Shown here: positions 17,032 to 24,588 of the stretch, piece after piece
Position numbering within the stretch: position 1 is the first letter of the stretch
How the letters are laid out: each line of letters begins with the position of its first letter
Assembly (NCBI RefSeq): GCF_014695915.1
Contig: NZ_JACJPF010000036.1
Location: forward strand, 124,001 to 188,000
DNA from: Trichocoleus sp. FACHB-40
Lineage (GTDB): Bacteria > Cyanobacteriota > Cyanobacteriia > Cyanobacteriales > FACHB-T130
Direction: 5' to 3'
Length of the DNA stretch: 64,000 bases
Program-made: the position numbers and the translations under genes
The notes under the pieces: generated by a model
Database searches by the model: none
Told to the model about the DNA's origin: nothing
Seen by the model: only the letters and a program-made list of their open reading frames with translations

Positions 17032-17166
17032 TTTGACCCCATAAGCTACAGCGCAAGGAGTGAGGCGAAATCCTTAGGCGTTAGCAATAATGACGGGTTA
17101 CTTGCCCTCTACCACGGCAATATAAGAATTTGTCGTACCAAAACTAATCTCAACTAATTTTGCCAT
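17032..17166 (-). pseudogene. Fossil of the dnaK 5' end
   Basis: From ATG at 17164-17166 the minus strand reads MAKLVEISFGTTNSYIAVVE, GK, stop, PVIIANA, stop, GFRLTPCAVAYG in one unshifted frame. Intact DnaK begins MAKVVGIDLGTTNS, continues PTVIANAEGFRTTPSVVAY, and so lines up throughout. Two nonsense codons and the loss of everything after about residue 45 make it non-functional. It abuts the barstar fossil directly. Confidence 0.85.
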
Positions 17167-17271
17167 GATGCTCAACTCCATCTAAGGGTGGGAGGAGCTT
17201 ATCAGTAGCTAAAATGATAGTGGCTTCCGTTATGCGCTAGAGTCAGTTTTGATTCCTGTACTCTTAAATTA

Positions 17272-17565
17272 TTAATTCCCGCGTAAATTTTGGTAACGAT
17301 AGAAGGCGTAGGTGTCGAACATCGCGCCCACAATACTGAAAGTGAAGCCGATGGTCAAAATGCCCTCTAGAGGACAGCCATTGCCGAAGACAGCGAGAAA
17401 TTGTAAAATCTGCGCCTGGGTGAACTGAGCGATCGCTTCGACTAAAGGAATGTAACTTAGCAGAGACAAACTTGCCAATACCCCGCCAAAAAGGACTATA
17501 GGGGCGGCAAAGCTAAGAAGACTCGCCAGAATCAGGGAACGGAAGAAATTAGGCAAAATGCTCAT
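17272..17565 (-). CDS. Small membrane protein, unrecognised
   Basis: 97 residues with two or three hydrophobic segments: LILASLLSFAAPIVLFGGVL near the N-terminus, a middle amphipathic part (VEAIAQFTQAQILQFLAVFG), and ILTIGFTFSIVGAMFDTYAF at the C-terminus. Probably an inner or thylakoid membrane protein. I do not recognise a family with a known function. It is transcribed divergently from the MlaE-like operon. Confidence 0.7.
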   Translation of the reverse strand: MSILPNFFRSLILASLLSFAAPIVLFGGVLASLSLLSYIPLVEAIAQFTQAQILQFLAVFGNGCPLEGILTIGFTFSIVGAMFDTYAFYRYQNLRGN

Positions 17566-17728
17566 AAGGACGTTACTGCGAAGGAACTGACCGAGAAGGC
17601 TTAAGGCAACAGTGCTTGTTTATCTCTATATACAATAGGTGCGATCGCTCAATCTGCACCGATATGTCAGAAATCTTAAATAAACCTTAAAAATCTTGGT
17701 TAAAGTCCGTAAATGTATCTCATAATTT

Positions 17729-17786
17729 CTGGGGATTGGGGGCTGGGGACTGGCGGCTGGGGATTAGGGATTGGGGAATTGGGGCT
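17729..17786. repeat. Heptamer-type GGGGATT/GGGGACT repeats
   Basis: Seven-base units GGGGATT, GGGGGCT, GGGGACT and GGCGGCT in tandem, just upstream of the MlaE-like gene. Same class as at 8308-8492 and 25437-25479. Confidence 0.75.
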
Positions 17787-17822
17787 TTTTGCCTTTTTAC
17801 TTTTGCGTAAGCGCTTTTTTAG

Positions 17823-18671
17823 GTGGTGCATCAGTTATGCTTTACGCAGTGGTTGAAGCGAGCATTAGCATCATTGAGCGAGACTACGCAAACGAACAGC
17901 TTAGGGGTGTGGGGTCAGCGGTTGCTGGCGGCGATTTTCCTGGGGGGACAGGTGATAGTTCACCTACTGACTCGGAAAATCCATCGGCGCAACACCCTCG
18001 ACCAAATGGCAGCAGTTGGCCCTGAATCTTTGCTAATTGCGCTGATAACTGCCGCTTTTGTCGGCATGGTGTTTACAATTCAGGTGGCAAGAGAGTTTAT
18101 TAATCTGGGTGCTGGAAGGGCTGTGGGAGGCGTATTGGCGCTTTCTTTGACCCGCGAACTGGCACCCGTACTGACTGCGGTGGTTTTGGCTGGGCGAGTT
18201 GGATCAGCCTTCGCTGCGGAAATTGGCACTATGCGCGTCACCGAACAAATCGACGCGCTATATATGCTAAAAACCGACCCGATAGATTACCTGGTGATTC
18301 CCCGCGCGATCGCATGCTGCTTGATGCTGCCAGTTTTAACAGTTCTTTCTATCATCACCGGGATGGCTGGGGGAATGCTAGTTGCCACAAATTTATACCA
18401 TCTTTCCGAAACCGTATTTCTAGATTCTGCCCGGAATTTCCTTCAAGTCTGGGATTTGTGTAGTGCGGCGATTAAAGCATTTTGTTTTGGGGGGCTAATT
18501 GCCACAATCGGTTGCAGTTGGGGCTTAACCACCACCGGAGGAGCAAAAGGCGTTGGTCAATCTACCACAACAGCTGTTGTCACAGCTTTACTTGCCATCT
18601 TTATTTCTAACTTTTTCTTGACTTGGGTGATGTTTCAGGGAACTGGCAGTGCCGTACTCCGGGGGGCCTGA
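17823..18671 (+). CDS. MlaE/YrbE-family ABC transporter permease
   Basis: 282 residues, integral membrane. Permease of an ABC system that moves phospholipid or other lipids between membranes. Family features: FLGGQVIVHLL, NTLDQMAAVGPESLLIALITAAFVG, VFTIQVAREF, and AFAAEIGTMRVTEQIDALYM, the EXGTM-centred cytoplasmic loop characteristic of MlaE. The start is GTG at 17823 or 17826; no ATG is available near the expected N-terminus. The cognate ATPase (MlaF) and MCE protein (MlaD) are not next to it. DUF3119 follows 57 bases later, then DUF3086 and plsY on the same strand. Confidence 0.88.
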   Translation: MVHQLCFTQWLKRALASLSETTQTNSLGVWGQRLLAAIFLGGQVIVHLLTRKIHRRNTLDQMAAVGPESLLIALITAAFVGMVFTIQVAREFINLGAGRAVGGVLALSLTRELAPVLTAVVLAGRVGSAFAAEIGTMRVTEQIDALYMLKTDPIDYLVIPRAIACCLMLPVLTVLSIITGMAGGMLVATNLYHLSETVFLDSARNFLQVWDLCSAAIKAFCFGGLIATIGCSWGLTTTGGAKGVGQSTTTAVVTALLAIFISNFFLTWVMFQGTGSAVLRGA

Positions 18672-18727
18672 GGTTAAGAACCTTTAAAATAAAAAATAGA
18701 GTGACGATTTTTTACAAAACGGGGTTT

Positions 18728-19126
18728 ATGCCTGTGACTACTGCTGCGTCTTCTTCTTTACCGTCACAAACTATTGAACTGTCACCTAGTTACACACTAC
18801 CTTTGGGATTGTTAGTAGTTGCGGTTCCATTATTGCTCTTTTCACCTTGGCTGGCAAGCGCGATCGCTATTTTCGGGTTGTTCCTGCTGTTTCAGGCGGC
18901 AACAATCCGCTTGCAATTCACCCCAACAGCATTAGATGTTTATCGCTCTGATAAAATGATTCGGCGCTTTCCTTACCAGGAATGGCAAAATTGGAAGATT
19001 TTTTGGACACCAGTGCCAATTCTGTTTTACTTCAAAGAAGTTAACAGCATCCACTTTTTGCCGATGTTGTTTGATCCCAAGATGCTAAGGACTTGCCTGG
19101 AAGAACGCTGTCCCATTAGGAATTAG
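18728..19126 (+). CDS. DUF3119 family membrane protein
   Basis: 132 residues from ATG 18728, chosen because an upstream in-frame start at 18623 lies inside the permease gene and would add a non-conserved leader. A hydrophobic hairpin (LPLGLLVVAVPLLLFSPWLA, AIAIFGLFLLF) is followed by a PH-like soluble region (LQFTPTALDVYRS, MIRRFPYQEWQNWKIFW, ILFYFKEVNSIHFLPMLFD). This is the DUF3119 pattern shared by cyanobacteria and plastids. Function unknown. The genomic link to an MlaE permease suggests a role in membrane lipid handling (inference). Confidence 0.8.
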   Translation: MPVTTAASSSLPSQTIELSPSYTLPLGLLVVAVPLLLFSPWLASAIAIFGLFLLFQAATIRLQFTPTALDVYRSDKMIRRFPYQEWQNWKIFWTPVPILFYFKEVNSIHFLPMLFDPKMLRTCLEERCPIRN

Positions 19127-19300
19127 TTATTAGGAATTAGTTATTAGTTATTGGTGCTGGTAACTAGAAACTAATGACTATTTACTAAAGGCTAATGAAT
19201 TTAGTCATTAGTCTTTGGCGCTGCCAATTAGGGACTAATGACTAAAAACTAACCAGTAGAAGCTAAAAACTAAGGATTACCGACTACGGACTACGGACTA
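19127..19300. repeat. Degenerate short repeats (GACTAATGA/TTAGTTATTA type)
   Basis: Many imperfect copies of GGACTAATGACTA and its complement TTAGTCATTAG fill the gap between DUF3119 and DUF3086. No open frame or terminator is evident, so the genes may still be co-transcribed. Confidence 0.6.
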
Positions 19301-20533
19301 ATGAATTCAGACGAAATCCATACCCAAGAAGATCAAGAGCCAACTGTTAAGCCATTGGATAATTTAGACTCGGAAACAGAAACGGTTGTTGAAGTACCCG
19401 AAGAGGACAATGTAGAATTACAAACGGCAACTATTGTTGAAGCATCCGATGACAATTTAGAGGAACAAACGGTAATTGTTGTTGAAGTATCCGGCGAGAA
19501 TTTAGAGCCGGAAATGGCAACCGTTGCGCCCACAACCTCCGATGTAGAGAACTCTATAGCAGAGTTAGAGCAACGAGTAGCCGAGCTACAACGCCAAGAA
19601 CAGTTTTTGATACAGGAAATTGCCGCTCAAAAAGCTGCTCACAATAAAATGCTGCAAGAGCAGGTAGTACAAACTCAAACGGTAATGAATCGCTTAATGC
19701 AAGAGTCTTTAGGCGAACTGGAGCAACGCAAACAAACCCTACAAATTGCCGTGGAACAACTGGAACGACGGCGCGATCGCATCCGTGAGGAAATGCGAAG
19801 AACTTTTGCTGGCACTTCTCAAGAACTAGCGATTAGAGTGCAAGGCTTTAAAGATTATCTCGTCGGTAGCTTACAGGATTTAGTGCTGGCGGCTGAAGAA
19901 TTGCAATTACAGAAAGAATCGGAAACGCCAAAGCCAGTTGTTGAAGAGTCAAAAGCGGCTGTTGCACCGCCGACAAATCCTAAATTTACGGAACAGGGTT
20001 TTCAATCGACATCGAAACAAATTCGCAGTATTTTAGACCAGTATCGGACGCGACCAGACTATTATGGACCTCCGTGGCAATTGCGCCGGACTTTTGAACC
20101 AGTTCATGCGGAACGAGTTGCTAACTGGTTTTTCACTCAGGGGGGACGAGGAGCGCTGCGGACGATGGGAAGCCGCTTGCAAAATATTCTGGTCGCCTCG
20201 GCGGTGACTTCTGTGCTAAATACGCTGTATGGCGATCGCGTCCGCGCTTTAATTCTTGCTAACTCTCCCGAACGCCTGGGAGAATGGCGGCGGGGTTTGC
20301 AGGACTGTCTGGGCATTTCCCGCGCTGATTTTGGCCCAGAGCGAGGGATTGTTCTATTTGAGGCGGCAGAAGCCCTTGTACAAAAGGCAGATCGACTGGT
20401 TAAGGAACGGCAGATGCCTTTGATTATCATTGATGAGACAGAAGACTTGATCAATCTGTCGCTGCTGCAATTTCCTCTGTGGTTAGCTTTTGCGCCCGAT
20501 CCTCAACAGATGTCCCCTGATATGAGATATTAA
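19301..20533 (+). CDS. DUF3086 family protein with acidic N-terminus and coiled coil
   Basis: 410 residues. Residues 1-85 are acidic and contain about three degenerate 20-residue units (VVEVPEEDNVELQTATIVEA, then VIVVEVSGENLE). Residues 85-200 are a coiled coil (SIAELEQRVAELQRQEQFL, ELEQRKQTLQIAVEQLERRR). From about 245 the conserved DUF3086 domain runs (QIRSILDQYRTRPDYYGPPW, EPVHAERVANWFFTQGGRGA, FEAAEALVQKADRLVKER). The family is cyanobacterial and of unknown function. plsY follows 32 bases later, suggesting an envelope or lipid link. Confidence 0.8.
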   Translation: MNSDEIHTQEDQEPTVKPLDNLDSETETVVEVPEEDNVELQTATIVEASDDNLEEQTVIVVEVSGENLEPEMATVAPTTSDVENSIAELEQRVAELQRQEQFLIQEIAAQKAAHNKMLQEQVVQTQTVMNRLMQESLGELEQRKQTLQIAVEQLERRRDRIREEMRRTFAGTSQELAIRVQGFKDYLVGSLQDLVLAAEELQLQKESETPKPVVEESKAAVAPPTNPKFTEQGFQSTSKQIRSILDQYRTRPDYYGPPWQLRRTFEPVHAERVANWFFTQGGRGALRTMGSRLQNILVASAVTSVLNTLYGDRVRALILANSPERLGEWRRGLQDCLGISRADFGPERGIVLFEAAEALVQKADRLVKERQMPLIIIDETEDLINLSLLQFPLWLAFAPDPQQMSPDMRY

Positions 20534-20565
20534 CAATCGAGCTACAGGTAAGAGGCACGCTTGCG

Positions 20566-21213
20566 ATGATGCTACAGTACGCTGTCAGTGGAGGATTGTT
20601 AATAGCAGCCTATCTACTAGGCTCGCTTCCTACGGGTTATTTGGCGGGACGCTGGCTTAAAGGGATTGATATTCGAGAACAGGGATCGGGTTCGACTGGT
20701 GCTACCAATGTGCTGAGGACTTTGGGCAAAGGCCCAGCAGCGATGGTGTTACTGATTGATATGTTGAAGGGGATAGGCGCGATCGCTCTGGTTTACGCTT
20801 TGTATACCTTTGCTCCCACGCCTCTTTTACCTGCCACCTGGGAACCTTGGCTAGTCGCTGGTACCGCCTTAGGCGCACTCTTGGGTCACAGCAAATCTAT
20901 CTGGCTTTCCTTCAGGGGTGGAAAATCAGTTGCCACTAGCATTGGCGTTTTATTAGCCATGTCGGTGCCAGTAGCATTAGGCACTGTGGCGGTATTTGGC
21001 GTATTTCTTGCCTTCTCTCGAATAGTTTCCCTCAGTTCCATTGCCGGAGCGATCGCAGTTACTCTGCTGATGATTCTCCTGAAACAGCCCTTACCCTACC
21101 TGCTATTTGCGATCGCTGGCGGGATATACGTTATCTGGCTACACAGGGGCAACATTGAACGCCTACTTGCCGGAACCGAACCTCAATTAGGGCAAAAGTT
21201 ACAGCAAGAGTAG
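20566..21213 (+). CDS. plsY: Acyl-phosphate:glycerol-3-phosphate acyltransferase
   Basis: 215 residues, about five membrane helices. Transfers the acyl group of acyl-phosphate to glycerol-3-phosphate, the first step of phospholipid synthesis. Conserved loops: AAYLLGSLPTGYLAGRW, IDIREQGSGSTGATNVLRTLG, ALLGHSKSIWLSFRGGKSVAT, which carry the PlsY motifs 1 and 2, and IWLHRGNIERLLAGTEP near the end. It is the last gene of the MlaE-like/DUF3119/DUF3086 run. Confidence 0.95.
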   Translation: MMLQYAVSGGLLIAAYLLGSLPTGYLAGRWLKGIDIREQGSGSTGATNVLRTLGKGPAAMVLLIDMLKGIGAIALVYALYTFAPTPLLPATWEPWLVAGTALGALLGHSKSIWLSFRGGKSVATSIGVLLAMSVPVALGTVAVFGVFLAFSRIVSLSSIAGAIAVTLLMILLKQPLPYLLFAIAGGIYVIWLHRGNIERLLAGTEPQLGQKLQQE

Positions 21214-21310
21214 GAATTGCTAATTTGAGGAAGCCACAGCCATGAATACATCTCGGTTAATGTTGTGATGCAAATTTAATCCCCCCAACCCCTTAAAAAA
21301 GAGAGTTGAG

Positions 21311-21443
21311 CAGGGTGGTTTCATACAACCCTTAGAAAATATCGAAAATTGCAACATTTTGCAGGGGCATGGCATTGCCATGCCCCTACCACCAAGCAAA
21401 ATCAACGTTACAAAATTTTCTTTTAATAAATGAAACCACCCTG
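21311..21443. mobile_element. MITE-like element with CAGGGTGGTTTCAT ends (133 bp)
   Basis: Perfect 14-bp inverted ends, CAGGGTGGTTTCAT at 21311-21324 and ATGAAACCACCCTG at 21430-21443, extendable to 16 bp. Near-identical direct flanks lie outside: TTAAAAAAGAGAGTTGAG to the left and CTAAAAAAGGAGAGTTGAG to the right, which looks like a long target duplication or insertion into a repeat. A palindrome (AGGGGCATGGCA/TGCCATGCCCCT, 21363-21387) sits inside. No coding capacity. The whole spacer 21214-21532 contains no gene. Confidence 0.75.
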
Positions 21444-21532
21444 CTAAAAAAGGAGAGTTGAGGGTATCAAGCCTTATCGCTTGACGTATTGCCATATACT
21501 CCTCTTTTACTATTAGCCATTAGCCATTGCGA

Positions 21533-22357
21533 CTATTTTCCCAACTCCTGCGATCGCCGGGAAGCTGCCACAACTGCTTCAATCAAAGCTGAACGGAAAC
21601 CCGAACGCTCTAACTGTGCGATCCCAGCAATAGTAGTACCGCCGGGACTGGTAACGCGGTCTTTCAACTCGGCGGGATGTAGCCCGGATTCGTGCAAAAG
21701 TTGGGCTGTACCCAGTACAGTTTGGAGAGCTAACGAAGACGCGATCGCTCTTGGCAACCCAGCAGCGACGCCCCCATCCGTAAGAGCTTCCACCATAATT
21801 GCCACATAGCCGGGCCCTGAACCAGAAAGCCCAGTCACCGCATCCATTAAGGATTCTGGCACCTCCACCACTTCCCCTACCGCCTGGAAGATAGCTTTTG
21901 CCTCTTCCAGGTGGTGATTAGTGGCGTGTTTGCCGCGTGCTAAAGCAGTCATTCCCGCCCCCACCGTCGCCGGAGTATTCGGCATGGCGCGCATCGCCCC
22001 TGAAAGCGAGAAAGCCGCTTCTAACTGGCTCAAAGAAACACCCGCCATAATTGAAATCACCAACGGCGGTGATTCGGCACGCTCGTCATCCGCCAAGTCT
22101 GCCACCACCGCCTCAAACACCTGCGGTTTAACCGCCAACAACAGCACATTACTTGCTGCTGCTACCGCCCGATTGTCTGCCGTCACCTGTACGCCGTACT
22201 GCTGCGCCAAAAAATCGCGCCGATGTAGTTGCGGGTCACTCACCAAAATCTCCTCAGCCGGATAAATCTGCTGAGCTATCAGGCGAGATAACAGAGCTTC
22301 TCCCATTACCCCGCCGCCAATCATGCCAAACTTGATGGACAACCTTGCCCCCATCAC
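21533..22357 (-). CDS. proC: Pyrroline-5-carboxylate reductase
   Basis: 274 residues. Last step of proline synthesis: reduces P5C to proline with NAD(P)H. The dinucleotide fold starts at FGMIGGGVMGEALLSRL (about residues 9-25). The C-terminal domain has the family signature DAVTGLSGSGPGYVAIMVEAL and HPAELKDRVTSPGGTTIAGI. Full length. It is the last of four minus-strand genes pipX, pipY, sepF and proC, an order widely kept in cyanobacteria. Confidence 0.96.
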   Translation of the reverse strand: MMGARLSIKFGMIGGGVMGEALLSRLIAQQIYPAEEILVSDPQLHRRDFLAQQYGVQVTADNRAVAAASNVLLLAVKPQVFEAVVADLADDERAESPPLVISIMAGVSLSQLEAAFSLSGAMRAMPNTPATVGAGMTALARGKHATNHHLEEAKAIFQAVGEVVEVPESLMDAVTGLSGSGPGYVAIMVEALTDGGVAAGLPRAIASSLALQTVLGTAQLLHESGLHPAELKDRVTSPGGTTIAGIAQLERSGFRSALIEAVVAASRRSQELGK

Positions 22358-22411
22358 TTAAATTAATTTTGAATTTTGAATTTTGAATTCATAACTCAAA
22401 ACTCATAACAT

Positions 22412-22999
22412 TTACTGCGCCATCCGCGTCTGTTCTGCTGACCAAGCTGGAGCGGGAGCTGCGGGACGAGAAATGCGGACTTGCGGTTGGGGAGCTTCGT
22501 GAACTACGCCCGTCTGGGTACTTACCTGAACACAGCTTGGTGTAAACAGAAAAATACTTTCCCCAATTCGCTCTTGATGTCCATCAATGGCGTAGGTGCC
22601 TCCAGCAACAAAATCCACAGCTCGTTGCGCCTGATCTGGATCCATAATCGTCAGGTTTAACACAACTGACTTCCGCTCCCGCAAAGCTTGTATCGCCTGG
22701 GGCATTTCTTCAAAAGAACGCGGTTCCATCACTACCACTTCAGAAATGCCATTTACGGCTCCGGGCATCCCAATCACATTATTCATTGTTGACCCCATTT
22801 CTACTTCTCGTACAACAGCTCTTGTATCCCGTGTCCGACGACTCTGGCGGCGTTCTTCCTCTGGTGTTTGCTGAGGATGCTGTTCCTGATAGATGTTTTG
22901 GTACTCTTCGCCGTCTGGTTCTTCGTACTCATCGTACTCATAACTGGCAGGCTCGTTGAGTCCCACGAAATCTCGCAGTTTGGAAAAAATATTATTCAC
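22412..22999 (-). CDS. sepF: Cell division protein SepF
   Basis: 195 residues. Anchors FtsZ to the membrane and organises the Z-ring. The N-terminus ([14 protein letters not shown]) forms the expected amphipathic membrane helix. An acidic, proline/glutamine-rich linker follows ([13 protein letters not shown]). The conserved DUF552 domain is [20 protein letters not shown], then [20 protein letters not shown] and [12 protein letters not shown] short variable tail closes the protein. Downstream of pipY, upstream of proC. Confidence 0.96.
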   Translation of the reverse strand: MNNIFSKLRDFVGLNEPASYEYDEYEEPDGEEYQNIYQEQHPQQTPEEERRQSRRTRDTRAVVREVEMGSTMNNVIGMPGAVNGISEVVVMEPRSFEEMPQAIQALRERKSVVLNLTIMDPDQAQRAVDFVAGGTYAIDGHQERIGESIFLFTPSCVQVSTQTGVVHEAPQPQVRISRPAAPAPAWSAEQTRMAQ

Positions 23000-23192
23000 A
23001 GTTCACGCTCCATCACAACTTCAGGTTTACTCTGGGGATTATTTTACATAGCACCCTTGAGACAGAAGTCTTGGTTAAAGAAACGACAATAACAATCATA
23101 TAGTCGTGTTGGCAATATAATAGCTGATGTCTTATCCCTTACCCTACCCTTATCTTCAGAATTCTTGTCTTCTTCAGGCGTGGAAAGGCTTC

Positions 23193-23879
23193 TCAAGGAT
23201 TCCGTTGGCCAAAAATAATTCTCCCCAAACGCACCATCGTCGCCCCAGCTTCCACAGCTAGAGGGTAATCATCTGACATCCCCATCGATAGCTGCTGCAT
23301 TTGAATATTTGACCAGTTTTGTTGCCCGATTTTATCAGCTAATTCGCTGGTACTCTCAAATACTGAGCGAATTTCTGGCGGCTTTAGTGCGAAAGGCGGA
23401 ATTGTCATCAAACCTTGAATTTGCAGATTGTAGCACTGATTTAGGGCTGGTAAATCGGCAAGCAGTTCCGGAACACTCCAGCCATACTTGTTGGGATCAG
23501 GCAGAATTTTGACTTGCAGGCAGACTTGTGGCGACAAGGACAGCTCGTTAGCCAGTTGATTGAGTCGCTGGGCTAATTTTAAGCTATCCACGGAGTGAAT
23601 CCACTGAAATAACTCTAGGGCTTTTCGGGCTTTATTGCTCTGGAGATGTCCTATTAGATGCCACGTGATGTCTGGTAAGTCTTGGAGTTCGGCTTGTTTG
23701 AGTTCGGCTTCTGGTGTGCGACTTTCGCCAAAATCTCTTACTCCAGCAGCATAAGCTTCCCGCATGGCATCTACCGACACTTGTTTAGTGACGGCGATCA
23801 GGCGAACAGATTCTGGTAATTGTTGACGAATCTTGACAATTCGTTGCGCTAAGTCTCCGGTCATTAGACCTATCTTCAA
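23193..23879 (-). CDS. pipY: PLP-binding protein PipY (YggS/COG0325)
   Basis: 228 residues. PLP homeostasis protein with an alanine-racemase-like TIM barrel but no known enzymatic activity. The PLP Lys is in RLIAVTKQVS (about residue 32). DITWHLIGHLQSNKA, WIHSVDSLKLAQRL, and SMGMSDDYPLAVEAGATMVRLG bind the phosphate and pyridine ring. In cyanobacteria it is adjacent to and functionally linked with pipX. Start M1 or M5 (MTGDLAQRI). Confidence 0.94.
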   Translation of the reverse strand: MKIGLMTGDLAQRIVKIRQQLPESVRLIAVTKQVSVDAMREAYAAGVRDFGESRTPEAELKQAELQDLPDITWHLIGHLQSNKARKALELFQWIHSVDSLKLAQRLNQLANELSLSPQVCLQVKILPDPNKYGWSVPELLADLPALNQCYNLQIQGLMTIPPFALKPPEIRSVFESTSELADKIGQQNWSNIQMQQLSMGMSDDYPLAVEAGATMVRLGRIIFGQRNP

Positions 23880-24074
23880 AAGGGACTAGGGGTTAAAAAA
23901 CGCTTTCATGTTCAAAATGAATTTTTCACTTTTTGCATGAAAGCCTTTTTAAAGTGCATGGGGATCGTACTTAAACATCGGCAGGGCAGCTTTAGGAGAT
24001 AAAATTAAAAATGTATAATTATAAATCAAAAAAGTTTATTTTTAATTTTAATTGTTAATTTTTAATTTTATATC

Positions 24075-24344
24075 TTAGCAAAATGTTTGCTTGTGAATAA
24101 CCTGAAGCTTATCGTACTCCTGTAATTGACTGCTGCGACGGAGCATCCGCATACGGTTTTCTACCATAAGACGAGCATCGTTGCGACCAATTGGTTCAAA
24201 TTTAATTCCCGTGGGTGTGGTGTTGACCAAAAAAAATAGACGCTGTGCATACAGGGTGGTGAATAGTTCCTGGTTGTCTTCCAGTAAACAGACTCTGTAA
24301 AGTAGACCAAATGTTGGGTGATTCAGATAGGTTTCGGTACTCAT
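24075..24344 (-). CDS. pipX: PII-interacting protein PipX
   Basis: 89 residues from the second ATG (MSTETYLNHPTFG), matching the usual N-terminus; a start two codons earlier is possible. PipX swaps between PII (GlnB) and the nitrogen regulator NtcA according to 2-oxoglutarate and energy state, and coactivates NtcA. The Tudor-like part reads NHPTFGLLYRVCLLEDNQEL, FTTLYAQRLFFLV and GIKFEPIGRNDARLMVENR, and two C-terminal helices follow (LRRSSQLQEYDKLQ). Length and sequence are standard. Confidence 0.96.
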   Translation of the reverse strand: MSTETYLNHPTFGLLYRVCLLEDNQELFTTLYAQRLFFLVNTTPTGIKFEPIGRNDARLMVENRMRMLRRSSQLQEYDKLQVIHKQTFC

Positions 24345-24588
24345 TAACATTCACATAAGGAATACCCATCCCTAGCTTGGGGATTGGGAAGAGTCAAAGA
24401 GTGGAGATGGCAGTTTGACTCGCGCCAGCCCCCCTCTTTTTATACTCAGGGAGTTGATTCCGTTTAAAACTATGCAGATGATAGCTTGATTTGGAGCCAC
24501 TGGGATGAAGTGGTAGTTGTCATATTTGTGTTATCTGTCGGTAGTTGTTTTTCCAGCGATCGCTGACAGACAGGATCTCCGTCCTATC

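Noticed and set aside
17771-18025. 84-residue frame overlapping the start of the MlaE-like gene
   Set aside because: Different frame from the clearly conserved permease; the beginning is repeat-derived.
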